Assembly: GCA_020051155.1 (NCBI GenBank)
Contig: JAGVJK010000006.1
Span: forward strand, 37,369 to 101,368
Direction of reading: 5' to 3'
Length of the DNA: 64,000 bases
Origin: Gammaproteobacteria bacterium
GTDB taxonomy: Bacteria; Pseudomonadota; Gammaproteobacteria; UBA1113
The notes below the pieces were generated by a model that was not told the origin of the DNA, searched no databases, and was given only the letters and a program-made list of their open reading frames with translations. Position numbers and translations under genes: made by a program. How positions within the stretch are numbered: position 1 is the stretch's first letter; each line of letters starts with the position of its first letter. Below, piece after piece: positions 47,049-55,768 of the stretch.

Positions 47049-48035
47049 ATGGCTGTACTCGGTGCTGGTTCTTGGGGAACAGCTATCGCACTGACGCTTG
47101 CACGCAATCAACAATCTGTGATGCTGTGGGATCATGATCTCGAGCAATGCGAGCGCATGATTGCTGACGGCGAAAATAAGCGTTATTTACCCGGTATTGC
47201 TTTGCCATCGACTATCCAGATTGAACCAGACTTAGCTGCGCTTTGTCATCACTGCGATGATCTTATTTTTGTTGTGCCTAGTCATGCCTTTGCAGAAGTC
47301 TTGCGTCGTATTAAATTGTATTTGACGCCGGAACATCGTTTAGCATGGGGCACCAAAGGCTTAGATCCCAGCGGACACTTTCTCAGTGAGGTGGTGGCTC
47401 AAGAAATTCCCTTTGATATCCCCATTGCAGTTATGTCAGGCCCCTCCTTTGCAGGAGAGGTCGCGAAGCACATGCCCACCGCAATTACCATTGCAAGCCC
47501 ATCATTGTCCTTCGCTCAAGATTTAGCGCAGGCCTTATCTCATGATACGTTTCGGGTGTATACCTCCACAGATATTATTGGCGCGCAGCTCGCAGGTGCC
47601 GCAAAAAATATTTTAGCTATTGCCACGGGAATTTCCGATGGGATTGGTTTTGGTGCTAATACGCGTTCTGCTTTAATGACACGCGGTTTAGCAGAAATGA
47701 TTCGCTTAGGTGTGGCTGCTGGCGGACAGCAAGAAACCTTTATCGGTCTTGCTGGTGTGGGCGATTTAGTTTTAACCTGTACCGATAATCAATCTCGCAA
47801 TCGCCGTTTTGGTTTAGCCATCGGTCAATCACAAGATGTTGATACGGCGATGGCGGCTATTGGGCAAGTGGTCGAGGGCTATCAAGCTACCAAACTTATT
47901 TTAGGATTAGCTCAACGCTATCAAATTGAAATGCCCATTGTCGAGCAAGTTTATCAAGTACTATACAATCACCTATCCCCCAAACAAGCCGTCATCAATT
48001 TGATGTCGCGTCCTGCGAAATTAGAGACGGAGTGA
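47049..48035 (+). CDS. gpsA: NAD(P)-dependent glycerol-3-phosphate dehydrogenase
   Basis: GpsA makes sn-glycerol-3-phosphate for phospholipids. The start at 47049 gives 328 aa beginning MAVLGAGSWGTAIA, the NAD loop. Upstream TTG/GTG codons are open but unneeded. Later motifs are AWGTKGLDP, MSGPSFAGEVA, AAKNILAIATGISDGIGFG (catalytic Lys) and GDLVLTCTDNQSRNRRFG. Confidence 0.95.
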   Translation: MAVLGAGSWGTAIALTLARNQQSVMLWDHDLEQCERMIADGENKRYLPGIALPSTIQIEPDLAALCHHCDDLIFVVPSHAFAEVLRRIKLYLTPEHRLAWGTKGLDPSGHFLSEVVAQEIPFDIPIAVMSGPSFAGEVAKHMPTAITIASPSLSFAQDLAQALSHDTFRVYTSTDIIGAQLAGAAKNILAIATGISDGIGFGANTRSALMTRGLAEMIRLGVAAGGQQETFIGLAGVGDLVLTCTDNQSRNRRFGLAIGQSQDVDTAMAAIGQVVEGYQATKLILGLAQRYQIEMPIVEQVYQVLYNHLSPKQAVINLMSRPAKLETE

Positions 48036-48036
48036 G

Positions 48037-49044
48037 TTAAATAACCATCGTTTTATTTAATTCCCCCGGTGTTTCTCGTACCAGCTTTGGTACTAGATAC
48101 CCAGGTAATTTTGCGGTTAATTGTTTCATTAAAGCAATTGCTTCAGCGTCGGATAAATAGAAATGAGCGCTACCATGAACTTTATCTAGCACATGCAAAT
48201 AATAAGGTAACACGCCTATTGCAAACAGACGTTCACTCAGCGTTTGTAGTGTATTAACATCATCATTAATCCCTTTCAGTAAAACACTTTGATTGAGCAA
48301 CGTGACACCCGCGTGTTTCAGTGTCGCCATGGCGACGGCAACATTCTCATCACACTCGTTGGCGTGATTGCAATGCAACACCATCACGCTGTGTAGCCGA
48401 GAATGTTGTAAATTTTTCGCAAAGTCACTGGTAATACGTTCTGGTAGCACCACGGGAATGCGACTATGAAATCGCAAGGTTGTCACATGAGGGATCGCCT
48501 CAAGTCGTTGCAGAAAATTCGCTAATTGCGCATCGCTCAATAACAGGGGATCACCGCCGCTTAAGATGACTTCCTTAATACTATGATCTGCCCGAATATA
48601 ATCGAGCGCTTGTTGCCATTGATTAAAACCAGGATTGTTTTCTTTATAAGGAAAGTGGCGTCGGAAACAATAACGACAATTAATCGCACAAGAGGCTGTA
48701 GCAGTGAGTAGCACGCGCCCATGATATTTGTGGAGTAAACCGGGAATAGGATTGGGGAGGGCTTCCTCTAAGGGGTCATAAGAAAAGCCAGGGTGAATAT
48801 CCAATTCTTTTGCGATGGGCAATACCTGTAATAGTAAAGGATCCGCCGGATTCCCCACCTCCATTCGTGCTACAAAACCACGAGGCACCCGCAGTTTAAA
48901 CCCCTGCCACGCGGCTTCCGCTCCCTCTAATAAACTCAAGGGTAATTGCAATATTCTTAAGAGCTCCACCGGATCGGTAATCGATTGTTGCAGTAATTGC
49001 CCCCAAGAAAGGGAGGGTTTTAAGCTTTTTGTTGTTAACACCAT
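48037..49044 (-). CDS. epmB: EF-P beta-lysylation protein EpmB (lysine 2,3-aminomutase)
   Basis: This radical-SAM enzyme converts lysine to beta-lysine for loading onto EF-P by EpmA. The 335-aa protein has the CAINCRYCFRRHFPY cluster motif (CxxxCxxC), SGGDPLLLSD and KGINDDVNTL. It is divergent from efp with 65 bases between, as in E. coli. epmA is not in the window. Confidence 0.95.
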   Translation of the reverse strand: MVLTTKSLKPSLSWGQLLQQSITDPVELLRILQLPLSLLEGAEAAWQGFKLRVPRGFVARMEVGNPADPLLLQVLPIAKELDIHPGFSYDPLEEALPNPIPGLLHKYHGRVLLTATASCAINCRYCFRRHFPYKENNPGFNQWQQALDYIRADHSIKEVILSGGDPLLLSDAQLANFLQRLEAIPHVTTLRFHSRIPVVLPERITSDFAKNLQHSRLHSVMVLHCNHANECDENVAVAMATLKHAGVTLLNQSVLLKGINDDVNTLQTLSERLFAIGVLPYYLHVLDKVHGSAHFYLSDAEAIALMKQLTAKLPGYLVPKLVRETPGELNKTMVI

Positions 49045-49109
49045 AGGTTTTATGTCGCAAATCAGTTAAAATGTGCGCGATTTTAACATTATTTGCCCAG
49101 AGGATATAT

Positions 49110-49676
49110 ATGGCAATTTATAGTACCAATGAATTTAAACAAGGCTTGAAATTGCTAATGGATAATGATCCTTATAGCATCGTCGAAAATGAGTTTGTGA
49201 AACCCGGTAAAGGCCAAGCTTTTAACCGCGTGCGCATGCGTAATTTAAAGAACGGCCGAGTCGTGGAAAAAACCTTTAAATCCGGGGAAAGCTTAGAAGG
49301 CGCGGATGTGGTGGATGTGGAAGCCCAATACCTCTATAACGATGGTGAGTTCTGGCATTTCATGAATCCATCGTCCTTTGAACAATTCCAAGCATCAGAA
49401 GTCAGCATGGCTGATGCAACCCCTTGGATTAAAGAGCAAGACCTCTGCATGGTTACACTCTGGAATGGCGTACCCTTAAGCATTAGCCCACCCAATTTTG
49501 TGGTCTTAAAAATTGTTGAAACTGATCCAGGTGTGAAAGGTGATACTTCCGGTGGTGGTACCAAACCAGCAAAATTAGAAACAGGCGCTGTGGTGAAGGT
49601 TCCCTTGTTTGTGCAAGAGGGCGAACTCATCAAAGTGGATACCCGTACGGGTGATTACGTTTCTCGAGTGAAATAA
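49110..49676 (+). CDS. efp: Elongation factor P
   Basis: EF-P rescues ribosomes at polyproline. From the ATG at 49110 it is 188 aa; the longer upstream frame is rejected because [14 protein letters not shown] is the family start. The modification lysine is in VKPGKGQAF near residue 34, matching the adjacent epmB. The C-terminal OB folds end GDYVSRVK. Confidence 0.97.
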   Translation: MAIYSTNEFKQGLKLLMDNDPYSIVENEFVKPGKGQAFNRVRMRNLKNGRVVEKTFKSGESLEGADVVDVEAQYLYNDGEFWHFMNPSSFEQFQASEVSMADATPWIKEQDLCMVTLWNGVPLSISPPNFVVLKIVETDPGVKGDTSGGGTKPAKLETGAVVKVPLFVQEGELIKVDTRTGDYVSRVK

Positions 49677-49697
49677 AAGAGTTTTATTTCGTATTCT

Positions 49698-49720
49698 TAA
49701 GAGGGGGCGCCCCCCTCTTA
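49698..49720. terminator. Hairpin between convergent efp and phosphopantetheinyl transferase gene
   Basis: TAAGAGGGGG (49698-49707) and CCCCCTCTTA (49711-49720) form a GC-rich 10-bp stem with a 3-base loop between convergent genes. U-tracts are poor on both sides; a TATTTTT occurs ten bases later on the plus strand. Confidence 0.5.
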
Positions 49721-49723
49721 GTC

Positions 49724-50410
49724 TTAGATATTTTTAAATGCCACAGCAGCCGTATATCCAACGAGGGGCGTAAACCGATGCAGTTGCCATGGTTGCGCGA
49801 TTTGTTGCTGACCTTCAAAAGAGATTAACCTCGCAGGCTCCGTGGGTAACACACTGACTTCACAGGTCGCCAAATGATGTGCAATCCCAACTCCCATCGC
49901 TTTTAGCACAGCTTCCTTTTGTGTCCATACTTGATAAAAAGCTGAAATTTGTTCTTCTGCTGTGAGCGACTGTAATGCCTCAAATTCCTTCGGATGAAAA
50001 TAACGCTGCGCAATACTCAAAGCAGAAAGTTCCTCTCGATTGATAAACTCAATATCCACACCCACAGGTGTTTGCCGACTAAAACCAAATAGCATTCCAT
50101 CACGCGCATGGGACAGATTAAAAGAAAGGGAACAATCTTTGATAAAAGGTTTGCCTTGCGGAGATCGCTCAAAAGTAATCGCCTCGGGTGTTTTCTGCAG
50201 ATAATGAGCGAGTAGTTCTCGCAACAGACCATGCGCAATAATATAACGTGAAGATAATTCTGAAGTCACAAAACGTTGTGCTTTAGTTTGTTCTTCGGCA
50301 TTTAATGTTGAATAAAAATAATCTTGATGCATCAAAAAATGAGAGACATCACCCCACCATAATTCAATGGGTCCGATGCATTGTTGTGTGAGTGGAAGTG
50401 TTTCAATCAT
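49724..50410 (-). CDS. 4'-phosphopantetheinyl transferase, Sfp type
   Basis: It transfers phosphopantetheine from CoA to carrier proteins. From the ATG at 50410 it is 228 aa. Motifs are RSPQGKPFI, SFNLSHARDG, VGVDIEFIN (metal-binding Asp/Glu) and the signature FYQVWTQKEAVLKAMG. The frame extends 85 codons upstream into the dam 5' region, but that part is not protein-like. No polyketide or peptide synthase genes are near, so the target is probably an acyl carrier protein. Confidence 0.9.
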   Translation of the reverse strand: MIETLPLTQQCIGPIELWWGDVSHFLMHQDYFYSTLNAEEQTKAQRFVTSELSSRYIIAHGLLRELLAHYLQKTPEAITFERSPQGKPFIKDCSLSFNLSHARDGMLFGFSRQTPVGVDIEFINREELSALSIAQRYFHPKEFEALQSLTAEEQISAFYQVWTQKEAVLKAMGVGIAHHLATCEVSVLPTEPARLISFEGQQQIAQPWQLHRFTPLVGYTAAVAFKNI

Positions 50411-50528
50411 TATAAAGTGACTCACTGTTGAAAAAAAGATGAGCGCGCGAAGTATAACACGAAAAGAAATGGACGTCCTGCCCTTAGCAATAGTAAACTG
50501 CCGCATCGAATTTCTCTTTGAGGCTATT

Positions 50529-51365
50529 ATGACATCAGCAAGCCGACCCTTTTTAAAATGGCCTGGCGGCAAGTATGCGTTACGTGCGCATATTACGGCA
50601 TTATTGCCACCCGGCAAGCGACTCATTGAGCCCTTTGTTGGAGCCGGTGCAATTTTTTTAAACACGGATTACAAAGAGTATCGATTAAGTGATAGCAATC
50701 CAGATTTAATTAATACGTATCAAACATTACAACAGTATGGCCAGAGATTTATCGATGATGCGCAACAGTATTTTTCGCCGCACTATAATCAAGCCCATGT
50801 CTATTACGAGTTACGACAGCAATTCAACGAAAGTAATAATGCTTATTTAAAAGCGCTATTATTTTTATATTTGAATCGCCACGGTTATAACGGTCTGGTT
50901 CGCTACAATCAAAGTGGTATTTATAATGTTCCCTTTGGTCGCTATCAACGCGTGTATTTTCCCGAGGAGCAATTACATTTTTTTTATGAAAAATCGGCAC
51001 GAGCGTTATTTTTATGTCAAGACTTTAGGCAAACCTTAAAGCAATCAAAACGACATGATGTTATTTACTGTGATCCTCCGTACCTTCCTTTGAGCTCTTC
51101 AGCGAATTTTACAAAGTACAGTCGCAAAGATTTTACGTTGCAAGACCAGCAAGATTTAGCAACATTGGCTTGTCAATTGAAGGATAAAGGTGTGCATACT
51201 TTAATCTCAAATCATCACACACCGTGGGTTAAACAACTTTATGACGGTGCAATTTTAGAAACATTACAAGTAACACGAGTCATTAGTTGCAAAACGCAAT
51301 CCCGCAAAGCGGTGAAGGAAATTTTAGCGTTATACATCGCAAAAAATAAAAAAAGTAAAAAATGA
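50529..51365 (+). CDS. dam: DNA adenine methylase (GATC)
   Basis: Dam methylates N6 of adenine in GATC. The 278-aa length equals that of E. coli Dam. The start at 50529 follows GAGG. Motifs are RPFLKWPGGKYALR (SAM), YRLSDSNPDLINTY, NRHGYNGLVRYN and VIYCDPPYLPLSSSANFTKY (DPPY catalytic motif). Adjacent genes give no sign of a restriction system. Confidence 0.95.
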   Translation: MTSASRPFLKWPGGKYALRAHITALLPPGKRLIEPFVGAGAIFLNTDYKEYRLSDSNPDLINTYQTLQQYGQRFIDDAQQYFSPHYNQAHVYYELRQQFNESNNAYLKALLFLYLNRHGYNGLVRYNQSGIYNVPFGRYQRVYFPEEQLHFFYEKSARALFLCQDFRQTLKQSKRHDVIYCDPPYLPLSSSANFTKYSRKDFTLQDQQDLATLACQLKDKGVHTLISNHHTPWVKQLYDGAILETLQVTRVISCKTQSRKAVKEILALYIAKNKKSKK

Positions 51366-51417
51366 TTTTTTTTTTCGCAGATTTCAGATCATTTTTCACC
51401 AATTAATCCATCAACCG

Positions 51418-51484
51418 TTGACAGTTATTGGGAGAATGCTACACTCTCAGCTGCTATTGGCTACGGAGTCACTCCGTCAATAGC
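51418..51484 (+). promoter_or_regulatory. Promoter and leader stem-loop of outer-membrane gene 2
   Basis: TTGACA (51418-51423) and TACACT (51440-51445) are 16 bases apart. The leader begins with a long stem, GCTATTG (51453-51459) with CAATAGC (51478-51484), with ACGGAGT/ACTCCGT inside. A 5'-terminal stem is like those that stabilise ompA messages. Confidence 0.6.
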
Positions 51485-51519
51485 AAAATAACTAGTTATT
51501 TTCTATGGGAGAAAAAAAA

Positions 51520-52284
51520 ATGATAGTACGGAAAATGAAATTGCTAGCAGCTGGTGCTGTTGTAGCATCCTCTGTAGTTGCAAGCGCAGCATACGCTGCT
51601 TATCCAGCCATCGAAGAGCCAATTGCAGTAGACAATTCTGGTTTTTACGTGGGTGGTGAAATCGGTTGGGGCAAACAAGGCCTCCATCACGGTGATGAAG
51701 GTATCGAGCCAACAGTATTTGACTCTGCTGGTGCTATAGTGAATCCTGATACCGCGGGCAATATTGTTGACGTAGACAATGATAATCATGGCAGCTTTGC
51801 TGGCCGTATTAACATCGGTTATAACTTCAATGAATTTTTCGCAATTGAATTAGGTGGTGCAGGTTGGAGCGAAGCTGACTACGATTGGGATGTTTACAAT
51901 CCTGCCGGTACATTATTGTTAGCTAGCGGTCATGGCGATGTAAATAGCTATGCCATCGACTTGCTCGGTAAAGTAACATACCCCTTTGCAAATGGTTTTA
52001 AAGTATTTGCTAAAGGTGGTGCTGCGTACGTTTGGAGCTCTTACGATCTTAGCAACTCTTTAGTGCCTTTCGCACCAATTCTTCGACATGACGCAGATGA
52101 CTCTCATTCCCAACTGCGCCCAGAAGCGGCAGTAGGCATCGGCTACAACATCGATGATAATTGGTCTGTAAGTGCTCAGTACTCTTATATTTGGGGCAAC
52201 AATCATGATCATCATGATTTCCATGATAATAATGTCCCCAGTTTACAATTGGCAACGGTTGGCGTTCAATACGACATTACCTAA
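51520..52284 (+). CDS. Outer-membrane beta-barrel protein (paralog 2)
   Basis: From the ATG at 51520 (preceded by GGGAG) it is 254 aa. The signal peptide ends at ASAAYA before AYPAIEEP. Barrel strands include GFYVGGEIGWGKQ, GRINIGYNFNEFFAIELGG and AVGIGYNIDDNWSVSAQYSYIWG. A His/Asp-rich stretch (DHHDFHD near the last loop) is unusual. It is first of three tandem paralogs and has its own promoter and a strong terminator, so it may be the highly expressed member. Confidence 0.88.
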   Translation: MIVRKMKLLAAGAVVASSVVASAAYAAYPAIEEPIAVDNSGFYVGGEIGWGKQGLHHGDEGIEPTVFDSAGAIVNPDTAGNIVDVDNDNHGSFAGRINIGYNFNEFFAIELGGAGWSEADYDWDVYNPAGTLLLASGHGDVNSYAIDLLGKVTYPFANGFKVFAKGGAAYVWSSYDLSNSLVPFAPILRHDADDSHSQLRPEAAVGIGYNIDDNWSVSAQYSYIWGNNHDHHDFHDNNVPSLQLATVGVQYDIT

Positions 52285-52306
52285 GCTAGTTTGTAATCAG
52301 AACTGT

Positions 52307-52335
52307 AAAAAACCCGGCTTTATGCCGGGTTTTTT
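52307..52335 (+). terminator. Rho-independent terminator after outer-membrane gene 2
   Basis: CCCGGC (52313-52318) and GCCGGG (52324-52329), a 5-base loop, then TTTTTT, with AAAAAA on the other side. This is the clearest intrinsic terminator in the window. Confidence 0.9.
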
Positions 52336-52393
52336 GTTGCAGACAGTCTCGCACTAAGTCATCATATCCAAAACGTCACAGGGAAATGTTTTC

Positions 52394-53113
52394 ATGGAAA
52401 ATACCTTTAAAAAAATTGTCGGCTTGATTCTAAGTGGTTGGGTTTCTTCAAGCGTTTACGCGAGCTACCCAACTGTTGATGAACCCTTTACCGAACCTCA
52501 ATATCACACAGGATTTTACATCGGTGGTCAGTGGGGCCGAGGGGCTCTGCGATTAGAGAATGGTGATGAACAAGATACATTGACGGGTAATATTTTACAG
52601 CTGCAAGCCAGCAAAACCCATGGCATGGTGGGGCGGCTTGATTTAGGGTTTAATGCCAATGAATATTTTGGTGTTGAACTAGGAGGGACTCGCTGGCCTC
52701 AAGGGCATTACAATGAATCTGTTTTTGATCCCTTTGGTGTTGTGCTCTTGGGTACAGGGCGAGCGAAGGTGAATACCTATGATCTCGATTTATTAGCGAA
52801 GGTTACGTTACCCTTTAACAATGGCTTGGGTATTTTTACAAAATTCGGTGGCGCTGAAGTGGTTTCTAATACCAATTTGACTGGAGCACTATCGTCTTTT
52901 ACACCATTCGTTTACCGGCAAGCTAATGGCAGAGATTATTCTTTGCGACCAGAAGTTGCCGCAGGTGTTTCCTATGAATTTAATCTCAATTGGCAAATGG
53001 CGTTGGAGTATGATTATATTTTTGGGCGAAAAAATAACTCCTTGAATACAAATTATCAACCCGATCTTCATTCATGGACATTAGGGATACAATATAATTT
53101 CGTTACATGGTAA
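52394..53113 (+). CDS. Outer-membrane beta-barrel protein (paralog 3)
   Basis: This 239-aa protein has a signal peptide ending SSSVYA before SYPTVDEPF. Strand motifs GFYIGGQWGRGALRL, GRLDLGFNANEYFGVELGG and AAGVSYEFNLNWQMALEYDYIFG match paralogs 1, 2 and 4. It ends YNFVTW with an aromatic last residue. It follows the terminator of paralog 2, so it is probably transcribed separately. Confidence 0.87.
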   Translation: MENTFKKIVGLILSGWVSSSVYASYPTVDEPFTEPQYHTGFYIGGQWGRGALRLENGDEQDTLTGNILQLQASKTHGMVGRLDLGFNANEYFGVELGGTRWPQGHYNESVFDPFGVVLLGTGRAKVNTYDLDLLAKVTLPFNNGLGIFTKFGGAEVVSNTNLTGALSSFTPFVYRQANGRDYSLRPEVAAGVSYEFNLNWQMALEYDYIFGRKNNSLNTNYQPDLHSWTLGIQYNFVTW

Positions 53114-53125
53114 GTTTGCTGGAGA

Positions 53126-53212
53126 CACGGGTTTCTCGGGCGCAGCATCTAATAAAAGGATATACCGCCTGCTCTGATGCCAGAAAATCCATCTTCATTG
53201 GCGAGCGGTATA
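53126..53212 (-). repeat. Dispersed repeat, copy C
   Basis: In inverted orientation, TATACCGC (53161-53168) and GCGGTATA (53205-53212) enclose the segment shared with copy A. The tail TCCTTTTATTAGATGCTGCG continues to 53126. It lies between paralogs 3 and 4. Confidence 0.7.
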
Positions 53213-53260
53213 AATCGTGTTAGACTCAAATTTTCATCATAAATTTTGCAAGGATGTGCG

Positions 53261-54016
53261 ATGAATTACCCCATGATAAATCGATGGAACCTTTCCTTAT
53301 TAACATTATTTTTTAGCCTAACAACATACGCAGCATATCCTGAAGTGCCTCCTCTACCACCTGCATCAGTGGTGTCCATCAATAACACGATTTACATTGG
53401 TGGTGATTTTGGTTGGGGACGCGAAAATATTTCCGATGGCCGAAGCGTAGAGCCCATAACAGGAACAAACCCTTTAACAGCCGGTAACATTGTGACTTTA
53501 AATCGACGCAGTTTGCAAGGTGCTGCCGGCCGTTTGAATGTAGGTTTTAATTTTAACTCTTATGTTGCTTTGGAATTGGGGGGAGATCTCTGGGAAGAGG
53601 GCAAATATAGATGGAATGCCTATGATCCGGATGGTGTGCCGATAACAGACATTGAAGCAACACGTTTCCATGGTGTTCAAAGTAATTATGATGCGGATCT
53701 TTTACTGAAGCTAACAGCACCTCTACCCTATGGCTTTATGTTTTTTGGTAAAGTGGGGCCTGCCTATGTATGGTCTCATGGTGATCCTAATGAAGCGCTA
53801 GGGACAGTAGCTCCCATTATTGCGGATGCAGCACATTATAATTCTCATGCGATTCGTCCAGAAGCTGCAGGCGGAGTGGGCTATGATATCGATCAGTATT
53901 GGTCGATTCACGCACAATATTTATTCCTTTGGGGCAAAGGCAGCAGCCCGCTTAAAAGCGGTTATGTCCCTAGCCTGCAACAATTAACCATAGGTGTGCA
54001 GTATAATTTTGTATAG
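53261..54016 (+). CDS. Outer-membrane beta-barrel protein (paralog 4)
   Basis: From the ATG at 53261 (AAGGA upstream) it is 251 aa. The signal peptide ends LTTYA before AYPEVPPLPP. It shares TIYIGGDFGWGREN, GRLNVGFNFNSYVALELGG and AGGVGYDIDQYWSIHAQYLFLWG with its paralogs and ends GVQYNFV. It is last in the tandem and is followed by a nested palindrome. Confidence 0.87.
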   Translation: MNYPMINRWNLSLLTLFFSLTTYAAYPEVPPLPPASVVSINNTIYIGGDFGWGRENISDGRSVEPITGTNPLTAGNIVTLNRRSLQGAAGRLNVGFNFNSYVALELGGDLWEEGKYRWNAYDPDGVPITDIEATRFHGVQSNYDADLLLKLTAPLPYGFMFFGKVGPAYVWSHGDPNEALGTVAPIIADAAHYNSHAIRPEAAGGVGYDIDQYWSIHAQYLFLWGKGSSPLKSGYVPSLQQLTIGVQYNFV

Positions 54017-54030
54017 CTATGATCTTCGAC

Positions 54031-54206
54031 CTCTGTAGGGGACAAAAACTCCCTCGTCTGTCATCCCCGCGCAGGCGGGGACCCATTTCTAAATGCGCTC
54101 CGAGCTTGCTATGAAAATGGGTCCCCGCGTGCGCGGGGATGACAACGTGTTGGAAGTTGCATTTGCTAAGGTAAAAGGGCTTTCCACATTTTTGTCCCCT
54201 GCAGAG
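54031..54206. repeat. Nested palindromic element (REP inside terminal inverted repeats)
   Basis: An outer pair, 18 bases each (54031-54048 and 54189-54206, one mismatch, CTCTGTAGGGGACAAAAA), encloses a 29-base pair (54060-54088 and 54115-54143, one mismatch) of the common GTCATCCCCGCG...GGGGAC type. The two layers look like a small MITE carrying a REP palindrome. Confidence 0.75.
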
Positions 54207-54207
54207 C

Positions 54208-54245
54208 TCTTCGACAGACTGTAAAAGGATCTGTCGAAGATTTTC
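54208..54245 (+). terminator. Hairpin between outer-membrane gene 4 and fumC
   Basis: TCTTCGACAGA (54208-54218) and TCTGTCGAAGA (54230-54240) form a perfect 11-bp stem followed by TTTTCG on the plus strand. It probably ends the plus-strand transcript and may also serve the convergent fumC. Confidence 0.6.
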
Positions 54246-54250
54246 GTGTA

Positions 54251-55648
54251 CTATTTAGGTCCGATCATTTCTTCTGGTTTGACAGCTTGATCAAAATCTT
54301 CGCCTGTTAAGTAACCTAACTTAACCGCCGCTTCACGCAAACTGGTATGTTCAGCGTGAGCTTTCTTCGCAATTTTTGCAGCTTTGTCATAACCAATCAC
54401 GGGATTTAACGCGGTGACTAACATCAAAGAATTTTGTAGGTATTCATTAATTTGCAGCTGGTTAGGTTCGATCCCTTCGGCGCAAAATTTATTGAAGCTG
54501 TGGCATGCATCAGCCAATAAATTCACGGAGTGAATAAAATTGAAAATCATAACGGGTTTAAACACATTGAGTTCAAAATTTCCTTGAGACCCTGCGAAAC
54601 CAATAGTGGCGTCGTTCCCCATGACTTGCACACAGACCATCGTCATTGCTTCAGATTGCGTGGGGTTGACTTTGCCAGGCATGATGGAAGAGCCAGGTTC
54701 GTTTTCTGGAATCGTTAATTCGCCAAGACCACAGCGAGGTCCAGAAGCGAGCCAGCGGATATCATTCGCAATTTTCATTAAAGATCCCGCCAACATTTTT
54801 AATCCACCACTAGCAAACACCATCGCATCATGAGCTGCTAAGGAAGCAAATTTATTGGGAGATGACACAAAAGGTAATCCGGTTAGCTCGGCAATATGTT
54901 GCGCCGCCAGTGTCGCAAAGTGTGGATGCGTATTGAGTCCCGTGCCGACAGCTGAGCCACCAATCGCCAGAGAATAGAGTCCTTGCAATGTGTACTCGAT
55001 CGCGCGGATGCACTCATCCAATTGCGCAACATAGCCAGAGAACTCTTGCCCCAGTGTAAGAGGTACCGCATCTTGTAAGTGAGTGCGACCGATTTTAACG
55101 ATATGAGCAAAGTCCAGCGCCTTTTGATGTAAGGTTGTGCGTAATGCACGTACCATTGGTAACAGTTGTCCCGTCACTGCTTTTGCACCGGCAATATACA
55201 TGGCTGTGGGAAAGGTGTCATTGGAGGATTGTGACATGTTGACGTGATCATTAGGATGTACCGGGGTTTTACTACCCATGACACCACCAGCAATTTCAAT
55301 GGCACGATTAGAAATCACTTCATTGGCATTCATGTTGGTTTGTGTGCCGCTGCCAGTTTGCCAAATATGTAGAGGAAAATGATCATCGAGCTTGCCAGCA
55401 ATCACTTCATCAGCCGCTTGTATGATCAATCGATAATGTTGTTCATCCAATTTTCCTAACTCATAGTTAGTGATAGCTGTTGCCTTTTTTAAAATCCCGA
55501 AGGCCCAAATCATTTCCTTGGGCATTAAGTCGTGGCCAATATTGAAATGGTGTAAAGAACGCTCAGTTTGCGCGCCCCAATAACGATTAGCCGGAACTTC
55601 AATGTTGCCCATACTATCCGATTCAATGCGAAAGGTGTCTTTAGACAT
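54251..55648 (-). CDS. fumC: Fumarate hydratase class II
   Basis: It converts fumarate to malate in the TCA cycle, oxygen-stable and without an iron-sulfur cluster. The 465-aa length is normal. Motifs are [18 protein letters not shown], the Asn/His pocket [18 protein letters not shown], and the signature [15 protein letters not shown]. It is divergent from glnE. Confidence 0.97.
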   Translation of the reverse strand: MSKDTFRIESDSMGNIEVPANRYWGAQTERSLHHFNIGHDLMPKEMIWAFGILKKATAITNYELGKLDEQHYRLIIQAADEVIAGKLDDHFPLHIWQTGSGTQTNMNANEVISNRAIEIAGGVMGSKTPVHPNDHVNMSQSSNDTFPTAMYIAGAKAVTGQLLPMVRALRTTLHQKALDFAHIVKIGRTHLQDAVPLTLGQEFSGYVAQLDECIRAIEYTLQGLYSLAIGGSAVGTGLNTHPHFATLAAQHIAELTGLPFVSSPNKFASLAAHDAMVFASGGLKMLAGSLMKIANDIRWLASGPRCGLGELTIPENEPGSSIMPGKVNPTQSEAMTMVCVQVMGNDATIGFAGSQGNFELNVFKPVMIFNFIHSVNLLADACHSFNKFCAEGIEPNQLQINEYLQNSLMLVTALNPVIGYDKAAKIAKKAHAEHTSLREAAVKLGYLTGEDFDQAVKPEEMIGPK

Positions 55649-55768
55649 GTTGATGCTACCTTAACAAATGAGATTGAATATAAAAAAACCAAATAATGCG
55701 CGCGAAGTATACCATAAAAATAAAAATCTGTTATAGTTTTGCTTTAGAATGGGGCGAGACAATAATTT

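Noticed and set aside
50411..50665. 85-codon N-terminal extension of the phosphopantetheinyl transferase
   Set aside because: It overlaps the dam promoter and start region and the family starts near the ATG at 50410.
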